Below are positions 19,148 to 27,494 of a stretch of 64,000 nucleotides of DNA, one piece after another; the first letter of the stretch is position 1, and the number at the start of each line of letters is the position of its first letter. The stretch is from Leifsonia sp. ZF2019 (GTDB taxonomy: Bacteria; Actinomycetota; Actinomycetes; Actinomycetales; Microbacteriaceae). Location of the stretch: NCBI RefSeq assembly GCF_019924635.1, contig NZ_CP065037.1, positions 1,736,001-1,800,000 of the forward strand, in the 5' to 3' direction. A program made the translations under genes and the position numbers. Below the pieces are notes generated by a model that did not search any database, was not told the origin of the DNA, and worked only from the letters and a program-made list of their open reading frames with translations.

Positions 19148-20278
19148 ATGACATCCAGCAGTATCACACTCACCAGCGGCCCCACCGAGACGAGCGGCCT
19201 GCTCTGGCAGGTCACGCGCAACGAGGCCGCGCGCGACGCCGCCGAGCGCGAGGAGATCCTCGCCGACCCGGGCTTCGGCAACTACTTCACGGACCACATG
19301 GTCGACATCTGCTGGTCGTCGAAGGGCGGCTGGCACCGGCCGCGCGTCTCGCCGTACGGGCCCATCCAGCTCGACCCGTCGGCGGCCGTGCTGCACTACG
19401 CCCAGGAGATCTTCGAGGGCCTCAAGGCGTACCGCCACGAGGACGGCTCGATCTGGACTTTCCGCCCCGAGGCCAACGCTGCGCGTATGCAGCGCTCGGC
19501 CTACCGCCTGGCGCTGCCCGAGCTGCCCGTCGAGCACTTCCTCGACTCGATCAAGCAGCTCATCGCCGTGGACGGCGACTGGGTGCCCTCGGCGCCGGAG
19601 ACCAGCCTCTACCTGCGTCCGTTCATGTTCGCCAAGGAGGCGTTCCTCGGCGTGCGCCCGGCGAACAAGGTCGCGTACTACCTGATCGCGAGCCCGGCGG
19701 GCGCCTACTTCACCGGCGGCGTCGCTCCCGTCTCCATCTGGCTCTCCGACCGGTGGTCCCGCGCGGGCCAGGGCGGCACGGGAGCGGCGAAGACCGGTGG
19801 CAACTACGCGTCGAGCCTCCTCCCGCAGGCGGAGGCGTACGACCACGGATGCGCCCAGGTGCTGTTCCTCGACTCCGTGGAGGGCAAGTACCTCGAAGAG
19901 CTCGGCGGCATGAACGTGGTGCTCGTCCACAAGGACGGCACCGTGGTGACCCCGGAGTCGGAGAGCATCCTCGACGGGATCACGCTCGACTCCATCCTGC
20001 AGCTCGCCCGCGACCGCGGCCACACGGTCGAGCGCCGCAAGGTCACCATCGACGAATGGCGTGACGGCGTCGAGAGCGGCGACATCGTCGAGGTGTTCGC
20101 CTGCGGCACCGCCGCGGTGGTCACCCCGATCGGCGAGCTGAAGTCGGACACGTTCACCGTGGGCGACATCACCGCGCCGCCCGGGGAGCTGACGATGGCG
20201 CTGCGCCAGGAGCTCACCGACATCCAGTACGGCCGCGCGCGCGACCGCCACAACTGGATGACCCGCCTCGACGGGTAG
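19148..20278 (+). CDS. ilvE: Branched-chain amino acid aminotransferase
   Basis: A 376-residue fold-type IV PLP enzyme, the last step of Val, Leu and Ile synthesis and the first of their breakdown. It is of the larger subgroup (BCAT type II). Visible blocks: [31 protein letters not shown], the PLP-lysine segment [14 protein letters not shown], and [14 protein letters not shown] 19148 follows AAAGGA. It sits downstream of leuB on the same strand. Confidence 0.95.
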   Translation: MTSSSITLTSGPTETSGLLWQVTRNEAARDAAEREEILADPGFGNYFTDHMVDICWSSKGGWHRPRVSPYGPIQLDPSAAVLHYAQEIFEGLKAYRHEDGSIWTFRPEANAARMQRSAYRLALPELPVEHFLDSIKQLIAVDGDWVPSAPETSLYLRPFMFAKEAFLGVRPANKVAYYLIASPAGAYFTGGVAPVSIWLSDRWSRAGQGGTGAAKTGGNYASSLLPQAEAYDHGCAQVLFLDSVEGKYLEELGGMNVVLVHKDGTVVTPESESILDGITLDSILQLARDRGHTVERRKVTIDEWRDGVESGDIVEVFACGTAAVVTPIGELKSDTFTVGDITAPPGELTMALRQELTDIQYGRARDRHNWMTRLDG

Positions 20279-20297
20279 CCCTGCGGCACCGGGTCCT

Positions 20298-21347
20298 TCA
20301 GCGGACGGCCGGCGTGCGCACCGCCTTCAGGGCGGCGTGCACGTCGGCTTCGTCGTTCCAGAGGTGGAAGGCGACGCGGGCGCGGCCCGCGCGACCGGAG
20401 GCGCGGAGGCCGGCCGCGGCGAGGTCGGCCAGGGCGGCGCCGTCGGGGTCGTCCCAGGTGACGATCGCCTGCCCGCGGGTCGGCAGGCCCATCGCCTCGG
20501 CGAACGTATCGCCGAGCGCGGTCGCGTGCGCGTGGACGGCGTGGATGTCGAGGTCGTCGAAGAGGCCGAGGGCGGCCGCGGTTCCCGGCCAGACCGGCCA
20601 CGCGGGCGAGACGTCGAAGCGTCGGGCGGAGCGGGCCGGTTCGACGACGGGCCCGTAGCAGGATGTCCACGGGTCCTCACCCGCGCACCAGCCCGCGTGC
20701 ACCGGCACGAGTGCCTCGCGCATCACATCGCCGACGGTGAGGAAGGCGGACCCGCGGGGTGCGCACAGCCATTTGTAGGCGTGCGTGGCGGTGACGTCGA
20801 ACCGCGAGGCGTCGACGGGCAGCCAGCCGAGCGCTTGGGTGAGGTCGGCGAAGGTGCGCGTCCCGGTTCGGGCGCACGCCGCGAGGATCCCGTCGGCGTC
20901 GGCGAGCGCGCCGGTCGCCGACTGCACGAGGGAGAACGCCACGAGCCAGGTGCGGTCGTCGATCGCGTCTGCGAGGGCGGCCAGTGGTGCCGAGCGCACG
21001 ACGACGCCGCGGTGGGCCTGCGCATAGAAGGGTGCGACCATCGACGCGAAGTCGCCGTCGGCGCAGAGCACGGTCGCGCCGTCGGGCACGGACGCGGCGA
21101 CGAGCGAGGCGAGCACCGACACCTGCGAGCCGATCGCGACGGCGTCGACCGGTACGCCGGCGAGGCGCGGGAAGGAGGCGCGGGCCCGGCGCACCGCGTC
21201 GTCGTAGTCGACGGGCGACGAAGCGCCGGACGCCCAGCGGTCGAGGTCCGCGCGGCCGGCGGCGACGGTCGCATGGGTCGGCAGGCCCTGCGTGCACGCG
21301 GCGAGATAGCCGGCTCCGGCGGGGAAGCGGTCCTGAAAGGTGAGCAT
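20298..21347 (-). CDS. Class V aminotransferase-like PLP enzyme
   Basis: A 349-residue fold-type I PLP protein (cysteine-desulfurase/class V group). Features include GSQVSVLASLVA near the cofactor phosphate, DLTQALGWLPVD with the Asp that contacts PLP, and THAYKWLCAPRG with the Schiff-base lysine. The reaction is unknown. The start is uncertain: ATG 21347 begins the family-like LTFQDRFPAGAGYLA, but GGAGG is only 1 base upstream. An in-frame ATG at 21407 would add 20 residues and run into the LysR promoter. It is divergent from the LysR gene, which may regulate it. Confidence 0.78.
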   Translation of the reverse strand: MLTFQDRFPAGAGYLAACTQGLPTHATVAAGRADLDRWASGASSPVDYDDAVRRARASFPRLAGVPVDAVAIGSQVSVLASLVAASVPDGATVLCADGDFASMVAPFYAQAHRGVVVRSAPLAALADAIDDRTWLVAFSLVQSATGALADADGILAACARTGTRTFADLTQALGWLPVDASRFDVTATHAYKWLCAPRGSAFLTVGDVMREALVPVHAGWCAGEDPWTSCYGPVVEPARSARRFDVSPAWPVWPGTAAALGLFDDLDIHAVHAHATALGDTFAEAMGLPTRGQAIVTWDDPDGAALADLAAAGLRASGRAGRARVAFHLWNDEADVHAALKAVRTPAVR

Positions 21348-21392
21348 GCCTCCACCGTGCGGGATGCGCCATCCATCGCACCAGATCAGGTA

Positions 21393-21423
21393 TTCAATCG
21401 CATCCATTCGGATTGGTTATGAT
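21393..21423 (+). promoter_or_regulatory. LysR promoter and candidate LysR operator
   Basis: TATGAT (21418-21423) ends 6 bases before the lysR-type ATG (21430), so that gene is probably leaderless. An inverted repeat CAATC-N11-GATTG (21395-21399 and 21411-21415) lies between the divergent genes. That is where an autoregulating LysR protein would bind. Confidence 0.5.
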
Positions 21424-21429
21424 TACTGA

Positions 21430-22374
21430 ATGCTGCCCGACGACCTCGACTCCCACAGCCTCCGCGTGGTCCGCGCGATCGCGGACGAAGGATCGATCAC
21501 GCGCGCCGCCGAGGCCCTCGGATACAGCCAGCCGGCGGTGAGTCAGCACCTGCGCAAGCTGGAGGCCCGGATCGGGCTCCCCGTCGTCGCGCGTGCCGGG
21601 CGCGGCGTGCGCCTCACCGAGGCCGGGCGTGTGCTCGCCCGGCATGCGCTGGCGGTCACGACCGCGCTCGACGCCGCGGCGGGCGAGCTCGACGACCTGC
21701 GCGGCCTGCGGACGGGCCGGGTGCGCCTGGCGGGATTCCCTTCCGCCTCGTCCTCCCTCGTGCCGCGCCTCCTGAGCACCATGGAGGCCCGGCATCCCGG
21801 AGTGCGGATCACCTACCTCGAAGCCGAGCCGCCGGAGGCCGTCGCCGCCGTCCGGGCGCAGACCGCCGATCTGGCGATCACCTTCGGCTATCCGGGAGAC
21901 CGGGTCGACCCGCACCGCGAGAGCGCGCGTGGCCTGGCGGTCGCACCGCTCTGGCGCGACGAGATGCTGCTGGCCCTCCCCTCCGGGCATCCCCTCGCCG
22001 TGCGCGAACGCGTCGACCTGGCTGACCTGGCGGACGAGGCGTGGATCGGCGGGTGTCCGCGCTGCCGCGGCCACCTGCTGGAACTTGCGGCCGGGCGCGG
22101 CTACGAGCCGCGCATCGCCTATGAGACCGACAACTTCGTCGCCGTGCTGCGGATGGTGGCCGAGGGCATGCGCCTCGCCCTGCTCCCCGGCCTCGCGGTC
22201 GGCTCGGCCGGGGAGCAGGCCGGCGTCGTGCTCCGCTCGACAGGCAACCGCGACCACCGGACGATCAATCTCGTCGGCGCGGCGGGGGCCGACGTCGTGC
22301 CGGCGATCTCCGCCACCGCCGAGGCCATCGCCGGGCTCGAGGTGGGGGAGTGGCGACTAGCATCGGTGGGATGA
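21430..22374 (+). CDS. LysR-family transcriptional regulator
   Basis: A 314-residue LysR regulator. The winged HTH is at residues 5-60 (HSLRVVRAIADEGSITRAAEALGYSQ, then SQHLRKLEARIG). A periplasmic-binding-protein-like effector domain starts at about residue 90 (GRVRLAGFPSASSSLVPRLL). The effector is unknown. It is divergent from the class V aminotransferase, its likely target. Its stop overlaps the next gene's start as ATGA at 22371-22374. Confidence 0.9.
   Translation: MLPDDLDSHSLRVVRAIADEGSITRAAEALGYSQPAVSQHLRKLEARIGLPVVARAGRGVRLTEAGRVLARHALAVTTALDAAAGELDDLRGLRTGRVRLAGFPSASSSLVPRLLSTMEARHPGVRITYLEAEPPEAVAAVRAQTADLAITFGYPGDRVDPHRESARGLAVAPLWRDEMLLALPSGHPLAVRERVDLADLADEAWIGGCPRCRGHLLELAAGRGYEPRIAYETDNFVAVLRMVAEGMRLALLPGLAVGSAGEQAGVVLRSTGNRDHRTINLVGAAGADVVPAISATAEAIAGLEVGEWRLASVG
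22358..22363 (+). promoter_or_regulatory. -10 box (TAGCAT) inside end of LysR gene
   Basis: TAGCAT lies 7 bases before ATG 22371. The ketopantoate-reductase-like gene could thus be made both by coupling to the LysR gene and from its own leaderless transcript. Confidence 0.4.
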
Positions 22375-23264
22375 GCGACGAGAGCGACGTGACCCGCGCC
22401 GACGAGACCGTCTTCGCGGTCGTGGGGCCCGGCGCGGTCGGCGGCCTCGTGGCGTGGCTGCTGCACCGGGCGGGGCGGGACGTGGTCGCGGTGGGGCGCC
22501 CGGCCACGGTGGACGCCCTCCGCGCGGACGGCATCGAGGTGCGCAGCGCGCAGTTCGGCTCCGGCGTGGAGCGGGTCCCGGCCGACACGGTCGTGCCGGA
22601 CGGGGCGAGCGTCATCCTCGCCACGAAGGCGTACGGGCTGGACGCGGTGCTGCCCGACATCGCCGCCTCCCGGCCCGTCGAGGTCGTCTCGTTCCTCAAC
22701 GGGGTGGAGCACGTCGGGCCGCTGCGCGCCGCGCTCCCGGGCGTCGCGGTCGCGGGCGCGTCGGTCGCGGTCTCGGCGCTGCGCCTCTCGCCGAGCGTGA
22801 TCGACCACCGCAGCCCGTTCGTGAACATCGAGGCCCCGGAGGCGGCGGCCGGATTCGCGGCGGTCCGCGCGCTCGCCGACGCCGGGCCGCGCGTGCGCGC
22901 CCGCGGAACCGAGTCCGAGGTGCTCTGGGCGAAGTTCCGGATGCTGGCGAGCCTCGCCCTGCTCACCTCGCACTGGCGCCAGCCGGCCGGCGCCGCCCTC
23001 AGCGCGGAGCCGGAGCTGACCGAGGCCGTGGTCGCGGAGATCGTCGCCTGCTCCACCGCCGAAGGTGTTCCCGCCACCGCGGTCGACCTGATGAGTGTGC
23101 TCGCCACGGTGCCGGGCGGGATGCGCACGTCCCTGCAGGAGGACCTCGCGGCCGGCGCGCCGAGCGAGCTCGACGCCATCGGCGGCGCACTGCTGCGCAT
23201 CGGGGAGCGCGACGGCGTGCCCACGCCCGCGATCGCCCGGATCGTCGCGGGGCTAGGCTCGTAG
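22371..23264 (+). CDS. Ketopantoate reductase-like protein (2-dehydropantoate 2-reductase family)
   Basis: A 297-residue ApbA/PanE-family oxidoreductase. The NADP-binding motif VVGPGAVGGLVAW is near the N-terminus, SFLNGVEH carries the family Asn, and LWAKFRMLASLALLTS the expected catalytic lysine. PanE reduces ketopantoate for coenzyme A synthesis, but family members have other substrates and the context gives no pantothenate genes, so no symbol is assigned. It overlaps the LysR stop by 4 bp and precedes the FAH gene by 1 bp. Confidence 0.8.
   Translation: MSDESDVTRADETVFAVVGPGAVGGLVAWLLHRAGRDVVAVGRPATVDALRADGIEVRSAQFGSGVERVPADTVVPDGASVILATKAYGLDAVLPDIAASRPVEVVSFLNGVEHVGPLRAALPGVAVAGASVAVSALRLSPSVIDHRSPFVNIEAPEAAAGFAAVRALADAGPRVRARGTESEVLWAKFRMLASLALLTSHWRQPAGAALSAEPELTEAVVAEIVACSTAEGVPATAVDLMSVLATVPGGMRTSLQEDLAAGAPSELDAIGGALLRIGERDGVPTPAIARIVAGLGS
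23254..23259 (+). promoter_or_regulatory. -10 box (TAGGCT) for FAH-family gene
   Basis: TAGGCT is followed by 6 bases and GTG 23266, within the last codons of the upstream gene. The layout is leaderless. Confidence 0.4.
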
Positions 23265-23265
23265 G

Positions 23266-24033
23266 GTGAAGATCGCACGATTCAGCCACGACGGCGCCAT
23301 CGACTACGGAATCGTCGACGACGACGCCCTCGTCGTCCTCGCCGGGGACCCCATGTTCGCCGGATTCGACACCACGGGCGAGCGTGTGCCGCTCGGGAAG
23401 GTCGGCGCTCTGCTCGCGCCGGTCATCCCGCGCTCGAAGGTGGTGGCGGTCGGCAAGAACTACCGGGACCACGCCGCCGAGATGGGCGGGGAGGCGCCGG
23501 CCGAGCCGCTGCTCTTCCTCAAGCCGAACACGTCCGTCATCGGCCTCGGCGACGCCATCCTGCTGCCGCCGCAGTCGGAGCGCGTGGAGTTCGAGGGCGA
23601 GCTGGCCGTCGTGATCGGGACGATCGCCCGCAACGTGCCGGAGGCGAAGGCCCACGAGTACATCTTCGGGTACACCGTCGCCAACGACGTGACCGCCCGC
23701 GACCTCCAGAAGAAGGACGGTCAGTGGACGCGCGCGAAGGGCTTCGACACGTTCTGCCCGCTCGGCCCCGTGATCGAGACCGAGCTCGACCCGGAGGCGT
23801 TCCTGCGCACCCGGGTGAACGGCGAACTGAAGCAGGAGGCGCGTCTCTCGGAGATGGTGCACGACATCCCGTCGATCATCGCCTACGCGTCGAGCGTCTT
23901 CACCCTGCTCCCCGGCGACGTCATCCTGACCGGCACGCCCGCCGGCGTCGGGCCCCTCGTGGCCGGCGACACGGTCGAGGTGGAGATCGACGGGGTCGGC
24001 TCGCTCGTCAACCCTGTGCGCGCCCCCAAGTAG
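23266..24033 (+). CDS. Fumarylacetoacetate hydrolase-family protein
   Basis: A 255-residue FAH-fold hydrolase/isomerase. Conserved blocks: VAVGKNYRDHAAEMG, FLKPNTSVIG, the metal site VEFEGELAVVIG, NDVTARDLQKKDGQWTRAKGFDTFCPLGP, and GDVILTGTPAGVGPL. The ligand set is complete, so it should be active. Family members cleave or isomerise acylpyruvates and related diketones, and small ones of this type often act as oxaloacetate decarboxylase or acylpyruvase. The reaction here is not determined. GTG start 1 bp after the previous gene. Confidence 0.85.
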   Translation: MKIARFSHDGAIDYGIVDDDALVVLAGDPMFAGFDTTGERVPLGKVGALLAPVIPRSKVVAVGKNYRDHAAEMGGEAPAEPLLFLKPNTSVIGLGDAILLPPQSERVEFEGELAVVIGTIARNVPEAKAHEYIFGYTVANDVTARDLQKKDGQWTRAKGFDTFCPLGPVIETELDPEAFLRTRVNGELKQEARLSEMVHDIPSIIAYASSVFTLLPGDVILTGTPAGVGPLVAGDTVEVEIDGVGSLVNPVRAPK

Positions 24034-24059
24034 CCGCGCCGCGCACGGCCGCTCCTGAC

Positions 24060-24065
24060 TAGGAT
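24060..24065 (+). promoter_or_regulatory. -10 box (TAGGAT) for gltX
   Basis: TAGGAT ends 10 bases before the gltX ATG, giving a leader of only a few bases. Confidence 0.4.
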
Positions 24066-24075
24066 TGGGAGCGGT

Positions 24076-25593
24076 ATGTCTGACAACGCTTCGCACCCCT
24101 TCTCCACGGCCACCGGCTCGGACGTCCGCGTCCGCTTCTGCCCGTCGCCGACCGGCACGCCGCACGTCGGCCTGATCCGCACCGCCCTGTTCAACTGGGC
24201 GTACGCGCGGCACACCGGAGGCAAGCTCGTCTTCCGCATCGAGGACACCGACGCGGCGCGCGACAGCGAGGAGAGCTACGCGCAGATCATCGACGCGCTC
24301 ACCTGGCTGAAGCTCGACTGGGACGAGGGAATCGACGTGGGCGGCCCGCACGGGCCGTACCGGCAGTCGCAGCGCGGCGAGATCTACCAGGAGCTCATCG
24401 AGCGCCTGAAGGAGTCGGGCCACATCTACGAGAGCTTCGCCACCGGCGAGGAGATCGAGGCGCGCAACGTCTCGCTCGGCCGTGACCTGAAGCTCGGCTA
24501 CGACAACTTCGAGCGCGACCTGACCGAGGAGCAGAAGGCGGCCTACCGCGCCGAGGGCCGCGAGCCGGCCCTGCGTCTGCGCGTGCCGGACGACGACCTC
24601 AGCTTCGACGACCTGGTGCGCGGCGAGATCACCTTCCCTGCCGGCTCGTTCAGCGACTTCGTGGTGGTGCGCCCCAACGGCAAGCCGCTCTACACCTTCG
24701 TGAATCCGGTCGACGACGCGCTCATGGGCGTGACCCACGTGCTGCGCGGCGAGGACCTCCTGTCGTCCACTCCGCGCCAGATCGCGCTGTACCATGCCCT
24801 GATCGACGCGGGCGTGACCACTTTCGTACCGCGCTTCGGCCACCTCCCGTACGTCATGGGCGAGGGCAACAAGAAGCTTTCGAAGCGCGACCCCGAGTCG
24901 AACCTGTTCCACCACCGTGATCGTGGCTTCATCCCCGAAGGCCTGGTCAACTACCTCGCGCTGCTCGGCTGGTCGCTGAGCCACGACCGCGACGTGTTCT
25001 CGACCGACGAGATGGTCGCCGCGTTCGATGTCGCCGACGTGAACCCGAACCCGGCACGCTTCGACCAGAAGAAGGCCGAGTCGATCAACGGCGACCACAT
25101 TCGGCTGCTGGAGGTCGCGGACTTCGCCGAGCGGACCATCCCGTACCTGGTGGCCGCGGGTATCCTCACCGAGCCGCTCACCGAGGCGCAGCGCACGGTG
25201 CTCGCGGAGGCGGCACCCCTGGTCCAGGAGCGCATGCAGCTGCTCGGCGAGGCGCCGGGGATGCTCGGCTTCCTGTTCACCGACGCCGCCTCGCTCGTGG
25301 TGGAGGACGACGCCCGTGCGTCGCTGCCCGCGAACACCGGCGAGGTGCTCGCCGCCTCCCTCGGCGCCCTGGGCGACATCCCCGAGGCCGAGTGGACCCA
25401 CGACGCCATCGAGAGCGCCCTGCGCGACGCCCTGATCGAGACGATGGGCCTCAAGCCCCGTGTTGCCTTCGGCCCGCTGCGTGTCGCCGTCTCGGGGCGC
25501 CGGGTGTCGCCGCCGCTGTTCGAGTCGATGGAGATCCTGGGCAAGGCCGACACCATCGCGCGGCTCGACCGGCTCTCGGCGTCGCTGGCCTAG
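24076..25593 (+). CDS. gltX: Glutamyl-tRNA synthetase
   Basis: A 505-residue class I synthetase. The HIGH-like signature is in [19 protein letters not shown], and the KMSKR-like loop is in [14 protein letters not shown]-terminal anticodon-binding helical domain follows. Most actinobacteria lack GlnRS; their GluRS also charges tRNA-Gln, which GatCAB then amidates. A tRNA-Gln gene lies 1 kb downstream on the same strand, which fits that indirect route. Short or leaderless mRNA is likely. Confidence 0.96.
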   Translation: MSDNASHPFSTATGSDVRVRFCPSPTGTPHVGLIRTALFNWAYARHTGGKLVFRIEDTDAARDSEESYAQIIDALTWLKLDWDEGIDVGGPHGPYRQSQRGEIYQELIERLKESGHIYESFATGEEIEARNVSLGRDLKLGYDNFERDLTEEQKAAYRAEGREPALRLRVPDDDLSFDDLVRGEITFPAGSFSDFVVVRPNGKPLYTFVNPVDDALMGVTHVLRGEDLLSSTPRQIALYHALIDAGVTTFVPRFGHLPYVMGEGNKKLSKRDPESNLFHHRDRGFIPEGLVNYLALLGWSLSHDRDVFSTDEMVAAFDVADVNPNPARFDQKKAESINGDHIRLLEVADFAERTIPYLVAAGILTEPLTEAQRTVLAEAAPLVQERMQLLGEAPGMLGFLFTDAASLVVEDDARASLPANTGEVLAASLGALGDIPEAEWTHDAIESALRDALIETMGLKPRVAFGPLRVAVSGRRVSPPLFESMEILGKADTIARLDRLSASLA

Positions 25594-25601
25594 GGGGAGC
25601 G

Positions 25602-26555
25602 GTGCCCGAGCAGAGCGAGCACGCAGCGTTCGAGGTCGTCGTCGTCGGCGGCGGCCCGGCCGGGCTCTCGACCGCACTGAACCTCGCGCGTGCGCGGCGG
25701 CGGGTGCTCGTCGTCGACGGCAACCGGCCCCGGCACGCTGCGACACTGATCGCGCGCGGCTTCTTGACCCGTGACGGCGTGCCTCCGCTGGAGCTGCGCC
25801 GTCTCGGCCGCGAGGAGGTCGACGCCTACGACAACGCGCAGGTCGTCTTCGCCCAGGTCGGGTCGATCGAGCTGGAGGGCTCGGGCTTCCGGGTGCGCGC
25901 CCGCGGCGTGCGCGGCGGCGCGGACGTGGACACGGTCGCGGAGGCCCTCGTGCTCGCGACCGGCGTCACCGAGACCATGCCCGCCATCCCGAGCCTTCGC
26001 GCCTACTACGGCACCCAGCTGCACAGCTGCGTCGAGTGCGACGGCTTCGAGAAGGCCGATACGCCGCTCGCCCTCATCGGCGAGTCCGCCGACCTCGCCG
26101 AGCGCGCCCTCCTGCTCACCCAGTGGACCGACGACCTCGTGGTGTTCACCAACGGTGTCGCACCCGTGAGCGCGGACGAGGAGCGGGCCCTGGCCCGGCT
26201 GGGCGTCACCGTCGAGCGCCGCCCGATCGACGACGTGGTGGGGGACAAGGGCGTGATGACCGGCGTGCGACTGGCCGACGGCACGGTGATCGAGCGGGCG
26301 GGCGGCTTCGTGCGCCCCGCCTGGACCCCGGCGCTCGACTTCGCCGCCGGCCTCGACCTCGACCGGGACACCGACGGCTACCTGGTGACCGACCGTCAGG
26401 GCCGCACCTCGCTCCCCGGTGTCTACGCCGCAGGAGAGACCACGGCCCCCGGACCCCAGCAGCTCATCGTCGCGGCCGGCTCCGGCGCCGTCGTCGCATC
26501 CGCCGTCAACCGCGACCTGATCGGCATCCAGGCGGACGAGCGCGCCGTTTTGTAG
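25602..26555 (+). CDS. Thioredoxin-reductase-like FAD/NAD(P)-dependent oxidoreductase
   Basis: A 317-residue flavoprotein of the low-molecular-weight thioredoxin reductase fold. The FAD motif is VVVGGGPAGLSTALNLARA (about 13-31). The redox motif is HSCVECDG with Cys143 and Cys146, compared with the usual CATCDG. VYAAGETTAPGPQQL is the C-terminal FAD segment. A canonical GxGxxA NADPH motif is not obvious: the equivalent region reads ALIGESADLAERALL. It probably transfers electrons to a small thiol protein, but the partner is unknown. GTG 25602 is chosen after GGGGGAG; no other start fits. It follows gltX by 8 bp. Confidence 0.8.
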   Translation: MPEQSEHAAFEVVVVGGGPAGLSTALNLARARRRVLVVDGNRPRHAATLIARGFLTRDGVPPLELRRLGREEVDAYDNAQVVFAQVGSIELEGSGFRVRARGVRGGADVDTVAEALVLATGVTETMPAIPSLRAYYGTQLHSCVECDGFEKADTPLALIGESADLAERALLLTQWTDDLVVFTNGVAPVSADEERALARLGVTVERRPIDDVVGDKGVMTGVRLADGTVIERAGGFVRPAWTPALDFAAGLDLDRDTDGYLVTDRQGRTSLPGVYAAGETTAPGPQQLIVAAGSGAVVASAVNRDLIGIQADERAVL

Positions 26556-26579
26556 TTCGTTGCGCGCGTAGGATAGAGT
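26550..26579 (+). promoter_or_regulatory. Promoter of tRNA-Gln gene
   Basis: TTGTAG (26550-26555) and TAGAGT (26574-26579) are separated by 18 bases. The mature tRNA starts 35 bases further on. The -35 box overlaps the stop codon of the flavoprotein gene. Confidence 0.5.
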
Positions 26580-26613
26580 TGTTTCTCGTGCCCGGGCCTT
26601 GGCCCGAAGCCCT

Positions 26614-26685
26614 TGGGGTATGGTGTAATTGGCAACACGGCTGATTCTGGTTCAGTTGTTCTTGGTTCGAGTCCAGGTACCCCAG
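26614..26685 (+). tRNA. tRNA-Gln (anticodon CUG)
   Basis: A 72-nt cloverleaf. Acceptor stem TGGGGTA/TACCCCA (26614-26620 and 26678-26684) is followed by discriminator G. The D-arm is GTGTAATTGGCAACAC. The anticodon stem GCTGA/TCAGT encloses loop TTCTGGT with anticodon CTG, and the T-arm is CTTGG-TTCGAGT-CCAGG. CCA is not encoded. It lies downstream of gltX, whose product probably charges it. Confidence 0.97.
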
Positions 26686-26691
26686 CAAGCG

Positions 26692-26717
26692 AAGCCCCGG
26701 AATTCCGGGGCTTTTTT
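26692..26717 (+). terminator. Rho-independent terminator after tRNA-Gln
   Basis: AAGCCCCGG and CCGGGGCTT form a 9-bp GC-rich stem around AATT, followed by TTTTTT (26712-26717). This is the clearest intrinsic terminator in the window. Confidence 0.95.
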
Positions 26718-26756
26718 GCTGTCATCCCGCGGCCCGAGTTCGCCGGGCCCCGGGCC

Positions 26757-27494
26757 TCACCCGCCCGCGCCCCCACCCCTCCGCCGGCCGACGGCGGCGG
26801 TGACGCCCGCGAGGATCAGCGACAGGGCCGCGGGGGTGATCGCAGCGTGGTCGCCGATCATGCTGGCCCCGGTCGCGCCGACCAGGCATCCCACGATGAA
26901 CCCGGTGAGCAGAGGCCAGGCCGCGGTCCACCTTTCGCGGACGGCCCGGTCGTGACCGCGCGTGCGGACGAGGTCGACGGCGGCCATGGTGGCGACGACG
27001 AGGTTGCCGGTCATCACCGCTGTCGAGAACGCCGCGCCGGGGAGGAGGTGCAGGTAGGCGTTCTGGGTCGCCATCGCCGCGACCGCGCACAGACCGATGA
27101 CGACCGCGAGCGGGGCGGCCGGGTCTGCCGAGGCCGTCGTCGTGAAGGAGAGCACGGCGGCGACCGCGAGCAGGACGGTCTGAACGGCGAGCAGGGGTCC
27201 GAACCGGCGCCTCCTCAACCACGCGGAGGCGCGTCCTGTCACGGTGACCACGGCGACCACGACGACGAACACGGGAATCGCGAGGAGGCTCGCCGGAGCC
27301 GGCCGATGGCCGGTGACCGCGTCGGCGGCCAGCACCACGAGGTTGCCCGTCACGTGGGCGGAGAAGAAGCCGCCGAGCAGCAGCCAGCTGGTCACATCCG
27401 TCGCTCCGGCGATGAGACTGAGCGCGGCCGCGGTCCACAGTGCACCGGAGCCGAGGTCGTCCCTCGACGCGACGCGCGAGCCAGAGGTCGTCAC
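26757..27494 (-). CDS. DUF1275 (YoaK-like) membrane protein
   Basis: A 245-residue, six- to seven-helix protein of the DUF1275 family. It shows the family patterns: GATDVTSWLLLGGFFSAHVTGNLVVLA near the N-terminus and MATQNAYLHLLPGAAFSTAVMTGNLV midway. The function is unknown; the duplicated HVTGNLV/VMTGNLV motif suggests a carrier. GTG 27494 overlaps the upstream stop by 4 bases (GTGA), so it is translated with the ThrE-like exporter. Confidence 0.85.
   Translation of the reverse strand: MTTSGSRVASRDDLGSGALWTAAALSLIAGATDVTSWLLLGGFFSAHVTGNLVVLAADAVTGHRPAPASLLAIPVFVVVVAVVTVTGRASAWLRRRRFGPLLAVQTVLLAVAAVLSFTTTASADPAAPLAVVIGLCAVAAMATQNAYLHLLPGAAFSTAVMTGNLVVATMAAVDLVRTRGHDRAVRERWTAAWPLLTGFIVGCLVGATGASMIGDHAAITPAALSLILAGVTAAVGRRRGGGAGG

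Noticed and set aside
22999..25746. A 915-codon minus-strand open frame opposite gltX and neighbours
   Set aside because: Same reason: low-complexity Arg/Val-rich translation opposite genes with intact motifs.
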